Positions 33,852 to 46,355 of a DNA stretch of 64,000 bases are shown in pieces. Made by a program: the position numbers and the translations under genes. The stretch's first letter is position 1. Every line of letters starts with the position of its first letter. This stretch comes from Gambelia wislizenii (Eukaryota > Chordata > Lepidosauria > Squamata > Crotaphytidae). The stretch covers positions 226,838,501-226,902,500 of the forward strand of contig JAUMIR010000004.1 in NCBI GenBank assembly GCA_030847615.1, given 5' to 3'. The notes beneath the pieces were generated by a model. That model saw nothing but the letters and a program-made list of their open reading frames with translations, was not told where the DNA came from and made no database searches.

Positions 33852-34379
33852 TCTAGTGAAAACTCCTTTTGCACTTTGAACTCAAGTTTGCAGCAACTGA
33901 AGTAAGCTGAGGACCAAGGAGGTGGAAGGAGGATAAGAAACTGGGTTATTTTAAAAGCAGCTGAAAAAGTCAGACAACAGGAAGATTAATTGGGGCTGTC
34001 CCTGCCAAATTGGCACAGTTGGAGGGTGGTGCTCAAGTCTTTCCTCATTTATAATATACCAGACTGTAAGTGGGGAAATTGTAGTGAGAAAGATACCTCT
34101 TAACCAAAGTCTGGATACTCTAATTTACTGTATCTGAATTCACTGGGCACAGCACTATGTCCTTGTAACCCTGTATAAAACAGTGATGCCCTTGAGCCAA
34201 AATACTTATTAAGTAAACGTTGTAGATAAGAACATGGGCTGCGTTTGCTTAACTCAACATCAGTATACATTTTACAAGCACTGAACAACCCCAAACCAAC
34301 ATTTTATTACAATACCCTTATTGGTTAGAGATTTTTTTTAAATGTTCTTTCAGTTAACACTATCTCAGAAAAGAAGGTA

Positions 34380-34699
34380 AAGGTTGAGTATTCCGTATCT
34401 GAAATCTGAAATGCTCCACAAACCCAAATTGTCCACATGGGTGGCTGAGATAGTGACCCCTTTGCTTTCTGGTGCTTCAACGTATACACACAAGGTTTCA
34501 TGCACAACATTATTGAAAATATTGTGTATATAATTACCTTCGGGCTATGTGTATAAGGTGTATATGAAACATAAATGAATTTCATGTTTAGACTTGGGTC
34601 CCATGGCCAAGATATCTCATTATGCATGTGCAAATATTCCAAAATCTGAAATCCAAAACACTTCTGCTCCCAAGCATTTCAGATAAGGGATATTCAATC
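34380..34699 (-). mobile_element. Tigger-type element resembling mammalian MER44/Tigger7-class MITE, second copy
   Basis: This is longer and better preserved than the copy at 5146. It is bounded by AGGTTGAGTATTCCGTATCT and the inverted GATAAGGGATATTCAATC. The interior has ATTGTCCACATGGGTGGCTG and CATTATGCATGTGCAAATAT. Confidence 0.7.
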
Positions 34700-36011
34700 A
34701 GTATCTTCATTCTTTGAAAATATTGTTCTGGAGATTCATATAGGATTGTGGGGTGGATAAATAAAATTCACACTCAAATACAGAGCCTGGAAAAGTTACT
34801 TTTTGGACTACAACTCCCAGTATCCCAGTAGTTAGCTGGGAGACTCATTCTTGCAACCATGGCAAACATTGAACCTTGCCACTCTTAGATTAGAAGCCAT
34901 GTCAGTGATGTCTCAATGAAAAAAATCCTGCAAATCCAAAAACCACTATCACTATAATACATTTGTTAGGCCCACAATATTTTTTGAAAGGCTGGCAAAA
35001 TGGATGAATCTTGGTTGGTTATGCAGTGTTTTCTGCGGACTTAGCAGGGCTTGGAAAATTTTCTTTTTTGGATTATAGCTCCGATAATCTTCCAGCCAAC
35101 ACAGCCACTGGTTATGCTGGCTGGGGGATCCTAGGAAGTATAGTCCCAAAGAGGATTTTTCCCCCATGCTCTGAGAGTTAGATGCAAGAGTTCCATCTGT
35201 CAGATAAAAGGATATCATATATAATTGTTGTGTTAGGCAGCGTGGAATAGCTGTTGAAGAACTTGAGTAGGGATCAATAACTGCTAATATTACTCATGAT
35301 TTTGAAAGATCATTCCGTGATGCAGAAACATTCAAATAGTCATGGAAGCCTCTTGTGGATATTTCACTAATAGGGGCAGTTGGGAACACAAACCTATGTG
35401 GCAAGACATATTGGGGGGCTGCATTCCCGCTAAGCGAAGGCTTGAGCAGAGTTTCTCTATGAAAGCTAATTCTCACTCTGCACAGGACCTTTGTGAGAGT
35501 TGGAGGTATCCTGTGACGATTTTTCATTCACATGTCCCATCACTTGCTGTCTAAAGAAGCCCACTGAAAGTGCCTTGCCCCAGTTCCTGCAACTAGTACC
35601 AATGGGAGCATCCACAGCTCAGTAGTACAGGGCATGCTCTGTGTGTGGAATGTGCCATGGTCAGTCTCCAGCAGCCCCAGTTCAAAGAAGAATCAGTTCC
35701 AGCCAAGGGATGGGAAAGATCTCTGGAAAGCCCACATGAGTCAGCATGAACTGTCCAGGACTAGATGGAATAATAACATTGGCTTCCAACATTCACAGTG
35801 CCCTCTGAAATCAAAGCATTTGTGTGAACAAAAGAATGTTCTTAGTTTCTTATAACAGGAATTAAGTGAGGAATGTTGAGAGGCACAGCAATGAGTAATG
35901 CATTTGACAAATGTTTCAAGATTGTTATAAAACCTATATAAATTATCAGATTTTATCAACTTTATTACTGATTTCAGATGAAAAACAGAAGGAAATATTT
36001 TGATCAAAGTA

Positions 36012-36285
36012 CAGTAGGCCTTCAACTTTTATGAGGGTTAGGGGCAGAGGACCCCCAGCAAAAGTGGAAAAACTGCTAATATAGGCCCGCTATTAGTTTT
36101 TCCTGAGAGAACACTTCTGTAGGCATTTGTAGGTCCTCCAGCACTATTCTATGGTATCCTTCCAGCAGAAGCATATTATAGAATCATGCTGGAGAACTTA
36201 GAAAATGCCTGGAGGGAACATATTGAGTAATCTGTTAATAATCAAATCTGCAAATGCTTAACCCATAAATGTGGAGGGGTGACTG
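36012..36285. mobile_element. Tigger-like MITE (families A/B related)
   Basis: It starts CAGTAGGCCTTCAACTTTTA after TA and ends TGTGGAGGGGTGACTG. The middle contains TAGGTCCTCCAGCAC and its approximate inverse, so it is partly palindromic. Confidence 0.65.
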
Positions 36286-36330
36286 TGTTTTAAACCTAGG
36301 AGACCACCAATGAATATCAGATGCTGTAGG

Positions 36331-36450
36331 CTGTATTTCAGAAAAAGGAACTGGCAAAACCACTTCTGAGTATTCCTTGCCTAAGAAAACCCTATGAAAT
36401 TAATGGGGTTGCTATAAATTGACAGGTGACTTGAAGATACAAACATACAC
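36331..36450 (+). mobile_element. Old SINE fragment (3' part)
   Basis: GGAACTGGCAAAACCACTTC, TTGCCTAAGAAAACCCTATG and GGTTGCTATAAATTGACAGG, then GACTTGAAGAT, match a diverged variant of the SINE tail. Confidence 0.55.
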
Positions 36451-36634
36451 AGTCTATTATTTTCTTTTTGATTGTGTATTTCTTTGCCCTATATACAGCC
36501 ATGCAAATGCTCCGGTGTGTAAATTATTTACTACAGTGAACATTTCACTGCAAGCTTAACTACATCCTGTAGTAAAGACCTGGTTTCATGATTTGAGTAA
36601 CAGTTCCAGTCTTAGATGCGCAGCTGGTTCGCAA

Positions 36635-36930
36635 TCATAGAGGTCTAAGGGGTTGCAAGGGTCATTTAGTCCAGCCCCTTGCCATGCAGTAATACACAAC
36701 AAAAGCACACCTGAGACATGGCCATCCAACCTTTCTTTAAAGGCCTTCAGTGAAGGAGAGTCCGCCACCCTCTGGGGCAGTCCTTTCCACTATGGAATAG
36801 CCCTTACAACTAGGAAGGTCTTCATAATGTGTAGGTAGAACATCCTTTCTTGCAATTTGAATCCATTGGTTCATGTTCTAGTCTCCGGAGCAGCAGAAAA
36901 CAAGCTTGTTCCATCTTCTACACATATGGG
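36635..36930 (-). mobile_element. CR1 LINE 3' fragment
   Basis: This is parallel to the CR1 at 29651-29950 over the segments for 'CCATGCAGTAATACACAA', 'ATGGCCATCCAACC', 'GGAGAGTCCGCCACC', 'TTTGAATCCATTGGTTC' and 'AGCAGCAGAAAACAAGCTTG'. It is more diverged and shorter than the copy at 29.7 kb. Confidence 0.75.
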
Positions 36931-37978
36931 AGGGGGCACACTGGTTTTAGTGGAATTTATTTCCCTGTAATTATGCTTAAGATGCCAGCCTTAAGGTCTG
37001 ATCCTTACTGTGCTTGCTTAGAAGTACCTCCCATTGTATTAAATGATCTAGATCTAGCGTCATGCTGGCATAACAATGTAGTGACTACAGCAGCAGCACT
37101 GCCCATAAGACAACACTGGAGGGTTTCTTAGCACTTCAGAGTAAGCTTGTGGTATGAGCAAGTGGTAGTGGGAAAAGTAAATCACACTGCTTCTGATGAC
37201 ACTGAGAGGAACAGGTCCATCAATAGATGTCTCCCACTGCGTTTAGGGTATCAAGACTTAACTGCTATGTAAGTGTACATGGGATTTCTGTGTACAGGGG
37301 ATTTGGCATGAGATCTAGACTGGATTGTGCCCAACTGAAATCACTGGAACTATATTCTCATTAAACAATACTTAAGTTCTGGCAGCATCTCTACTAGCAA
37401 ACAAGTGCTTGATGTGATGCTTTGATAATATCTGATGACATTGCACTGGTTTTCTACAGCAATTTTTGTTAGTATTCTGACTTTGAATGGTATTCACAAT
37501 AAACCTCTTAATAAATAAAAAAAATGTACTCAGTCAGTTTGACACTTTATTTTCATTGACTGTTGACAACACCTTTTGGACTTTGAGTTTAACCAAAAAG
37601 TAGTCAAATGACCACGGCAAGTACAGGTATAGTTCTATTCTCTCTGTAACAGGTCTGAGGATAAATAACCATTTCAACTGACGAGACCAAGTTTAGAGCA
37701 AATTTATTATCTTAATCTAATCTTTGTCTCTGTAAAAACGGATAGAGATCATGACTTCATTGTCCTGTTATTTGTCTTCCTTTTGTTACAGCTTCCTAGA
37801 TCCCATGGGTTGTTTTACATCTGGTTTTTTATAAACTCCAAAGCAATGGAACATGCAACAACTATGAGAGTTTAACATGCATGTTTATCAACTAATGTCT
37901 AATTATATTTTCCTTTAGATTTTCTTTGGTTCTCTTAAATTTTTCTTTACACCCAGTCACAATGGTGGAAGTCCCAAG

Positions 37979-38002
37979 CCAAAAAAAAAAAAAAAAAAAA
38001 AA
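37979..38002 (+). repeat. Poly(A) run
   Basis: A run of at least 20 A residues. No retroposed gene is recognisable upstream, so a processed pseudogene or SINE tail is not supported. Confidence 0.85.
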
Positions 38003-38351
38003 GATTGAAAACTATTTGAAATATTTTAAGATGGATTATTAACTCAGTTGATCAATTCTAGAGACACCATTACCCATCAGAATATGCAAGGCCAAAAAAT
38101 GCAAATAAGCAACACCACCTTACAGGCGCCATCTCCACCAAGACAGGATACAGCATTGCTATAGATGCAAATGCTGTAGGGTTGATGTAAGATAAACACT
38201 GATCTGAATTCTGGTCCAGAAATCTATTCTGCACCTGCATATAAGCAGATTCTATACATGAGTTGATGGGTCTGACTCCCGGATCATATTCATATTATGT
38301 GACTATCCCACATATTTAAATGTGAGTTTATGTCAACATTCAGTGTACGGT

Positions 38352-38825
38352 TGTCAGAGCTAGAAAAAGTTATGTTTTGACCTACACCTCCCAGAATACC
38401 ATACCCTCCAACTGCCCCAATTTGGCAGGGACAGTCCCAATTAACCCTCTGCTTTCCCACTTTTTCAGCTGCCTTTAAAATGTCCCAGTTTCTTTCTGGT
38501 CCTCCTCCTACTTCCCCCCTCAATTGCTGTAAGCGGAGTCCGAAGTCCTAGTTTGCACTCCATTAACTCAGCTGGGAGAGGGGGCATCTTGCCCTCCCCA
38601 ACATGCTTAGGCAAAAGCAAATGACTGCAGCCGCTTCTGGCTTGTCTGTTCTTCATCTTTTCCACCATGATTGCACTCTGATGTCGCTTGGCTGCACGTG
38701 CCCCAGTTTTCGCCTGTGTAATGTTGGGCACGGAATACCCCAGCTAATACAGCCATTGGTGATGCTGGTTTAGGGATTCTGGGAGTTATAATCCCCCAAA
38801 GTAATCGCTCTGTGCTCTGAAACTC
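38352..38825. mobile_element. Same palindromic repeat, split by a 330-bp insertion
   Basis: The left part (GAGCTAGAAAAAGTTATGTT, CCTACACCTCCCAGAATACC) ends at 38402. The right part (GGAATACCCCAGCTAATACA, TTCTGGGAGTTATAATCCC) resumes near 38730. The insert (ACCCTCCAACTGCCCC...) is flanked by GAATACC / GAATACC, a possible duplication. Confidence 0.6.
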
Positions 38826-38959
38826 AGTAAATAAGCTCTAAGATTTTTACTTCGATATGCAGTTTTTCTAAGTAGCAATAACTTAACTTTCAAATTAAGA
38901 ATCTTTGGCCTGTAGAATCTTAACACAGTGTGTGTGCACACATTATAAGCTTTTCTTGG

Positions 38960-39603
38960 AAACTCGGGGTTTGTTTAGATGATGAAAAAAATCCTCAAAG
39001 AATGTGGGCAGAATACCTTTTGTCCAGATGAGCCCCTGCCAAGATTCGTCATATTGAGAAGGAGGGGGGCTGAAAACCCCAGGTAGTTTGTGATAATAGC
39101 TTTGCTGTTTCTCATGATCTTTTTAAAAAAGTACCTGAAAATGCACATAACAGGCCATCTGAAAAACCAATTCAAATAGGGCATATCCAGGAAGTCAGAA
39201 CGTGATTGGTGGGATGTGCATGGGGGTGGGCTTGCCAGCGATGAAGCAGCCGGAGCTGCCATTGTTGTTTTCAGGGACATGATCAAGCGGACGATCAAGT
39301 GCTATTTTCAAGCGGCAGAACAAAAAAAAAGTGTTTGTAAGCAGAAGATTGCTCTTCTACATCTGTCATTTAACGGCAAAAAAGGGGGAAATGGAGGGAG
39401 CTTTTCGGGAGATAATAAGGCAGGTAATTCACTCGCTGCTGCCATCTTTTCTCACAGGCATGCTCTGTGTGAACTGCAAACTTGGATAGCTTTCCATACC
39501 AGCAGTCTTGCAAATGATTTGTGGGGACAAATGAACACTGCTGCGATAGTAAGGTAATGCACTGTTTTTCGCAGTTAATTCTCCCATCTAGCTGAGCCCA
39601 CAC
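38960..39603 (+). mobile_element. MITE family D copy (limits approximate)
   Basis: The left end GGGTTTGTTTAGATGATG, then ATCCTCAAAGAATGTGGGC, matches the inverse of 10610-10648. It contains ACGTGATTGGTGGGATGTGC. The right boundary is inferred from CCATCTAGCTGAGCCC. Confidence 0.5.
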
Positions 39604-40295
39604 TTTTCAGAAACTGAAGACCGTTCAATTTATATTAAAACATATTTCCCCCCTCTTAACTTTTGTTCCTGCATGTCTTTTGTTTTGAACATAAGATACT
39701 GGAACAATATTAGTCAATTCAAAGTTTCTAACTTCTCTTCTTATTCCCCACCCACACACCACCAGCAGCCCTTTGAGATGTCAGCACTAGAAAAATGAAT
39801 CATTTATTAGTAGGAGGCCCGACAAATGATGAAATCACCAACTGACACCTCAATGACTTTTAATGCTGTTTCATGTAACTCGTCACAAATAGGTACATTG
39901 TGGGATTTTGACTGATCCAAAGGGCACAGATGATGTGATGTTGCAATTCTGTGGGTAGCAATTCCCCTTCCACTCCAAACTGCTGAAATGAAATGCTTTA
40001 TCATCACAGAAAATGTGAGAACTGCGGGGTATTACTAGCCCATGGCTATTTTAAAATGAATCATGATGAATAATGCCTTTTTAAAAAAAAGAATTCCCAA
40101 ACTTGCTGACAAAGACATTTCATTGCTGCTGTATTAGAGAACCAGTGGAAAAGAATAAGTCTGAAAAAAAGATCTATAGCTCCTTCAGTAGTCATGCTTA
40201 TGGATATTATAGATCTTGGATGTCACATGTAGCATACAATTTTGTACTCTTTGGGAAAGAAAACACATAGAGCTGACCTTAATGGTGAATGGAGT

Positions 40296-40556
40296 GTATC
40301 TATACTACTTCGTTATAGCAGTCTGATATCACTGTAACTGGCTCCATCCTAAGGAAACCTTGGGTTTTTAGTTTAGTGATTAGAATTCTCTGCTAAACAG
40401 CTCTAGTGCTGTAGTGTGGGTGAAATGAATCTCTCTACAGATAATTCCAAGTAACCTCACCAAACTACAAATCTCCAGGTTCCATAGGATAGAACCACAA
40501 CAGTTAAAGTGGTATTAGCCAGCTTTAGCTGTATAATGTGGAAATGCTCTAAGACA
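40296..40556. mobile_element. Palindromic MITE (family C-like, diverged)
   Basis: It carries TATCACTGTAACTGGCTCCA and the inverse CAACAGTTAAAGTGGTATTA. The outer ends are GTATCTATACTACTTC and AGCTGTATAATGTGG. Confidence 0.6.
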
Positions 40557-40910
40557 TATAATTTAGGGATCACACAGATCCAAGCATATATCAATAATGG
40601 ATTGCTGGCAGAGCAAATGATGTGGTCAGGTTCTGCAGGCAAAGATTCTGAACAGATGACATAGTCTGTGATAGGCTGGGATCATGTTCCAGGATAGGCA
40701 CAGAGAGTCCATCAGGGCAGGTTCCTAAGGTCACCAGATCTGGCTGGGCTGAGGAAGCCATGGTACCACCTCTTGCCAATATAGTGGTGCTGGTGCTGCA
40801 ACACAAGAGAGATGGGGGTAGAAGCTCCCCTTGCCTGAGAAATATCTTGGTGGCAGAGGGAGTAGATCACCTGGACACTGCTGCTAGAGTCCTCAGTTCT
40901 GGCCCCTTGT

Positions 40911-41103
40911 TATTATGTGCCTTCAGGTCCAACTTAACAGTGATCCAATCATAAGATTTTCTTGTCAAGATTCATTCAGAGAAGGGTTAACATTGCATGA
41001 GAGGATGACTTGCTCAATGTCACATGGAGTTTCCATGGATGAATGGGTATTTGAAACTTGGTCTCTGGAAACTAGTCCAACACTGAAACCATTACACCAT
41101 GTC
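40911..41103 (-). mobile_element. Old SINE, inverse orientation
   Basis: Tail-like TATGTGCCTTCAGGTCCAAC, body AGTTTCCATGGATGAATGGG, B-box-like TTTGAAACTTGGTCTCTGG and head-like GAAACCATTACACCATGTC follow the family order with many changes. Confidence 0.6.
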
Positions 41104-41431
41104 ATCTCAAATGGATTTTCTGTAAAGCTTCCTTCCATGAACCTACCTGTTTTCATGGGGCAGGGGAATTGTCTTGGGAGAAGAATTGTGTGGATAGCAG
41201 ATAAGAATTCAGCACTCTGTTATGACTGCTTTTGGAGATTGCAAAATATAGGAAAATTGCCTTTGAGGACCAAGGAGATTATCAGATGTGATAAAAGTGG
41301 CATTACACAAATCGCAAAAGACAATGCTGTTCCCCCCTCGTTATGCACCTTTTCTGCTGCTGTTTTGCCGGCGTTGCTTTTTATTGACAAGAGAAGCCTT
41401 CAATAGATCCCCCGTTCCATTTCTGTCACAG

Positions 41432-41533
41432 GTGTTCCTGTGAGTGAAAAGGTGCTCCATGATGCTGGTGAGATTCCCAGCATCAATGGGAGGTCCCTGC
41501 CAGAACATTTCTGGATGAGATTGGGACATCCAG
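41432..41533 (+). other. Candidate internal exon A (unknown transcript)
   Basis: A 102-bp segment is bounded by an acceptor with a pyrimidine-rich tract (TTCCATTTCTGTCACAG) and a consensus donor (CCAG, then GTAAGTG). One frame is open throughout, in a phase that also reads on into candidate exon B. I do not recognise the peptide, and no repeat family I know covers it. It could belong to a divergent non-coding transcript starting near 25.9 kb, to an unknown gene, or be a chance pairing of splice-like sites. Confidence 0.3.
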
Positions 41534-41690
41534 GTAAGTGACACACTTTTTATTACCTTCCCCATGTTACTTCTATCTTTTAAAGTGTGTTTTTGTGCTT
41601 GCTGTAATTTTTTGTGTGCTCTTTTTATTTCTATTTTTGAATTTCCTGAGCTTGTGTCTTCTCGTGAGAATCTGCGGGATTTCAATCCAG

Positions 41691-41754
41691 GAAGTGAAGG
41701 GACCTCCATTAGAGCTCCTTTCACCCCTAGACTTCTGGAACGATGGGAGAGAAG
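41691..41754 (+). other. Candidate internal exon B (unknown transcript)
   Basis: A 64-bp segment is preceded by CCAG at 41687-41690 and followed by a strong donor (GAAG, then GTAAGTG). Joined to exon A across a 157-bp intron, the open frame continues without a stop. The polypyrimidine tract of this acceptor is weak and distant. An alternative acceptor at 41650 has a better tract but would put a stop in frame with exon A. The product is unknown. Confidence 0.25.
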
Positions 41755-42449
41755 GTAAGTGTGATGTGGAGGGTTATTGTGATATGACAGGGATGGAATG
41801 GGGGCAGGAGTGCAGATTGTGGGAGAGGAACACTTTTTTCATTCCTGTCTGATAATCTCCTAAAACTCTCAGAGCCTTCTAGCCAGCGTGATTGAGGAAT
41901 TCTGGGAGCTGTAGTCTAAAAAAAAAGTCCTTTTACCAGCTCTGGTAGTTTGTCTGAACCTTCTAATTTATACTATCATGAGCCAATGAGTTCTACTCTG
42001 AGCAAATAAGTGATCTGGAAGCAGAAAAGAATGGTGCAGGACAGGATGACAATAGTGTTTTAGATTTTATGAATAGAAGATTTACAGATCAACAGCTTTT
42101 TTAAAAAAGTTTTTAACTGATTTTCCTGATGCAGCAAAAATTAGAGGATTGTCATTGGCAACCCACCCACACCCCTAGACATCGCCCTCCTTGACCCTTT
42201 CCAATGATGCAACACAGAAAAACCTAACTACAGTTAATGCTATGGTACAAATCATTCACCCTTGATGACACATTTACATCAGCATAACAGGGACATGCAC
42301 ACAGACCAGACCACCACACAGCAGGCAGGGTAGGGAATAGACAGCAAAATATTTTAAATCCCTTAAAAGATTTTTGTAAAGTGTCTGTTTTGCACTACTG
42401 CATTCAGTGGGATGCCACACTTCAAAAGTGAGCAACAATATAGTAGAAA

Positions 42450-42740
42450 GAGTTCAAAAGAGAGTGCCCTAAGATGAGATCTAGAAGGATGTCCAGGAAG
42501 TCATGTTAAAGGCAGGCTGAAAGAACACAGGAACTGCAAGCAGGAATATTGGCAGTTCAAACACATACAAAATAAGTCAGAGGACATTTGCTTTTTCCAA
42601 TCTGATGGTGTCAGATGGTATTATAGTAAAGAAGATCTGGAAGGATTTTCCTGCCCTAACAGTAAAATCAGTTCAACAACGGACCAAGCTCTTTAAAGAG
42701 GTTCTAATGGGATTGTAGGTTCTGATAGAAATGCTTGACA
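42450..42740 (+). mobile_element. Old CR1-like 3' fragment
   Basis: This contains diverged CR1 3' UTR wording on the plus strand (TTTTCCTGCCCTAACAGTAA, CAGTTCAACAACGGACCAAG, TCTAATGGGATTG). No open frame. Assignment is by resemblance only. Confidence 0.45.
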
Positions 42741-45034
42741 GGGGCTTTGAAAATGTCTTCATGCAACACACTGACTGCATTTCAAAGGGACACATCCCAG
42801 TTGCTCTCCGAAGCAATAAAACAACATTTTGCCTTTGCAGCATTTGCTGTCACTGTACCACTGCCCATGTACACTCACCTTCCTTGAGTTCAACATCAAC
42901 ATTTTGCAACACATTCATATACTCAAGGCTAGTCCCATAGTTCCACATGGTTGCAAACCCACCCACCCCAATTACAATCTCCCATGCAAATTCCATAACT
43001 GGTTCAGTGTAGGAAACACAAAAGTAGTCTGTACCTTTGTGATAAAGTTTGCTTCCGCATTAGCTGTTTTCTCCAAGATTGTTATGCACTTAAATTACAG
43101 AGAAATTAATACTCTCAATGCCATACCTCAGCATTCCAGCATTTTCCATCTTTGTTGTTTTACAGCAGAGGAACTGAAGGAGACTGAAAAACATATTAAA
43201 ATGAGTAGAATAAAAATATTTAAAACCCAAACAAAAGCTACAAGAATAAAAACAGTTGAAGCCATTGGCCATTTAATTAGTGGCTTCCTTTTACTTGTGG
43301 CCATTATGTCCCTGAAACAGACCTTTCATTAATCACAGATACTTTAATTATCCGTTTCATCATTGCAACCAACACAGTTGCTGTTCGTTATTTTAAAAAT
43401 ATATGTATTCATTACTGTAGTTATAGTTGCAAACATATAGTGTGAATGAATAATTATCTGGATGTAAAGAGAAAGAAATTAGAGTTACATATTGATTCAA
43501 ACAAGGAACAGGAATTGACTAAATAAAGGACTGGTTCAGTAATGCAATGGCCAGAATAAATAAAAGTACTAATTAATAAACCAATAGCCAAGAACAAAAA
43601 GCTACTTTCAAAGCAAAGGTTAAAGGAAGAAACAGCAACTTAAAAGAAGAAAAAGAGCCACATATAGCCATGTGTGGTGGTTATTTTCAGCTAAAAAGGT
43701 AGGCCTCTCATGGCTTAGCTGGTGCCAAGCCAACATAGCTTCAGGTATTGACATCATGTAGCTGCCTACTGCTTTTTCCCTATCACCTCATACTTCGGTA
43801 TGACTTGGGCTAGCTGCCTCACAGGAAGGATGCTGGGCCCCTCACTGCACCGTTAGGCAGAGACCCCTTTTTCTTTGAGAGAGCAATCTGTTCCATGGCC
43901 TTCATTTCTCATGGCAGTTTCTGGAACCCTGGAGAGAGATCTATATAAGTCATAAGATTTTAGCAGGTGTGCATGTCTTTGGTCTTGCTATGAGATGGAG
44001 GAGAGAGGGCTACCCATACAAAGAAATTGCTGGGCTGTGGGGCAATGCCTTGGTGCACTCTGGGGACCCAGTTGAACTCCTAAAGGAATGTTGCCTTCCA
44101 TCATTTGTGGGAGGTTTACAGTATTTGCATCTATCACTCATATTCTTCATTGATATGTATAATCAATAAACTTACCCCACCATATGGGAAATATCTCAGG
44201 TGCTTATCTTGTTATAGAAGCAGCCTCATCTTGTTTGGGTAATGCCAGACTCTGATTTGATTTATCCTGCTATATGAGAAATACCTCAGGTGCTGCCTCA
44301 CTTTATGGTTAATGTTATGATTTTATTGCATCTTTGAATATTATATATTATATTGTATTATAATAATATAATATTATTGATTTGTGCTATTCACCATCCT
44401 GGAATTAATTGGATAAAAGGTGGTATATAGGCAGTAAAAAATGCGTAACCTAGAGTTACACAGTCATGGCTGGTTCATATTCACAATTCCTATGTATACA
44501 GTACTTTAGGGAATAATTAGGGACCATGAAAGTCTTCAAGTCCTCACTTATCAAGCAGCAGCTGATGCGAGCAACTGAAGTCTATCCCCCTGTCAATCAG
44601 GAAGCAGCTGAATGATGTTTCCACCCCCTACCCATCAGAGCTCTCTTGTGGAAGAGGCAATTGCAACAGGGTCTCTGCTTCTGATTGTCCCACTGACAGT
44701 CACTCATGGAAGGGGGTAGAAACATCAGTCAGCTGCTTCCCAATTGACTGGGGAATAGATCCCTGTTGCTCACAGCAGCTGCTGCCTGGTAAATGAAATT
44801 TAGGGAGTTGGACTGGGGACACTGCTTAGCTATATAACGAAGGTGGTTACATGACTAAGTAGGTGATAAGAATTGCAGCCAGTGTACATATCAGTTAGCT
44901 TAGAAAATATAAAAATACAAATTTGATAAAAGGGCAGCTTCTTAATTTCTTTCACCTTCTACTTTTTCTTTCCCTTCTTTCCAGGAGCATCTGTCATCTT
45001 CTAGAAGACACCTGAACTCCAAGCAATTCCAGAA

Positions 45035-45125
45035 CTCAAAAAAGTTGCTTTCTGGACTACAACTCCCAGATCCCCCAGCCAGCTTGCCCGCTGGCCATGC
45101 TGAGACCTGTAGTCCCCGAAACTAG
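45035..45125. mobile_element. Palindromic repeat fragment (TTGGACTACAACTCCCAG type)
   Basis: GTTGCTTTCTGGACTACAAC, CCCCCAGCCAGCTTGCCC, CTGGCCATGCTGAGACC and GTAGTCCCCGAAAC form a foldback. Relatives occur at 34790-34850, 35050-35165, 41860-41945 and 47740-47810. Confidence 0.65.
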
Positions 45126-46131
45126 CTCTACCCCACACAAGTCTGTTCTTACAATGCTGTTTGGAGTTGTTGGGTTAGACTTGACCATGGTTAGTGTGAA
45201 CAGGTGGCTTCCTGTTGCCATTGATACCAGCAGATCTTGATGAAACAGCCCCTTTGCCACAACAAGGAGCAAAGGGGAAGTGTAATATCCTGATAAGCAG
45301 TCTGTATGTAGCACAACTCTCAGAGCATAATAATTGAAAATGTAATTTACTTATGCTGATTGGCACCATTTCATGCAACAATTTAATTTGTCATAGGGGA
45401 AGATGTTTAACAGTTATAATGAAACAATTACAGTTCAAAAGGAAAGCTGTCAGTCTTTGTTGTCTCCCCTTTTCCCCCCTCCCCCTCAGTCCCTGAAAGA
45501 CCCAGAAGATGTTCATCTGTCACAGGGACCAGGAGGGTCAAAGGCATTTGGGGCATCCATCCAGCCAGGGCTGATCTCATAAGCTGCTGCTGCCCTGGTT
45601 GTTATTAGGGCTGCCTGTATGAGTCTTAAATCCAGTGCTGCTGTGTCCTCATTTTACCTCTCTGAAAGCTTAGTTGGGATCCATCTGGTGTGACTACATG
45701 GGTGGACTTCATCTACAGTGTGTTAAGTTAGCATCTCATTTATTAATCTCATAGCTTCTTTCAAGTTCAAGGGTAATGGAATCGAAGATAAGCCAAATTT
45801 ATATAGTATGTATCTTCCTTTTCTTTTTCTTTTCAGAGAAAACCTACATACCATTCAAAGGTGCAAAACAAGTTGCCCTCCAGTTGCCAGGACAAGAAAT
45901 GCCAAGAAATATCATTACCATAATGGTAATGTTTGCTGTTTGCTGTTCTTCAAAACAGCCATTTGGTTAAAAGCTATGTTTGTTGTTGATTTAACCTTAT
46001 TCCTTGACTTTCACCCCACATCCAGTTGTCTTGCTATTACTACTCAGTACAGCAAATTGATTGCATCAGTAAGGAAGTCAGTAGGAGATAACGGAATCAT
46101 ATGATAATAGGGTGTTTTAGAGAAGATAGTC

Positions 46132-46355
46132 ACCAAGAGCCAGTGTTGGAAAAGGACTCTAGGAGACCAGGGTTTGAATCCCCCAATCAGCCAAGGAAGC
46201 ATATTGGGTGGGCTTGGGCAAATCACCTTCTCTCAGCCTCAGGCCTCCTCTAATATCAAACCTCCACTGAAGAAATCTTGCCAAGAAAAGAAATCTTGCC
46301 CATGCTAGGATTGCCATAAGTCAGAGTGAACTTGAAGGCATATGACAACAGTCAT
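46132..46355 (+). mobile_element. tRNA-derived SINE
   Basis: AGACCAGGGTTTGAATCCCC (B box), TGGGCAAATCACCTTCTCTC, AAATCTTGCCAAGAAAAG, GGATTGCCATAAGTCAGAGT, then ACTTGAAGGCATATGACAAC. It includes a short local duplication of AGAAATCTTGCC. Confidence 0.78.

Noticed and set aside
37979..38002. Poly(A) run as a processed pseudogene tail
   Set aside because: No gene-like or SINE-like sequence precedes it and no flanking direct repeats were found.
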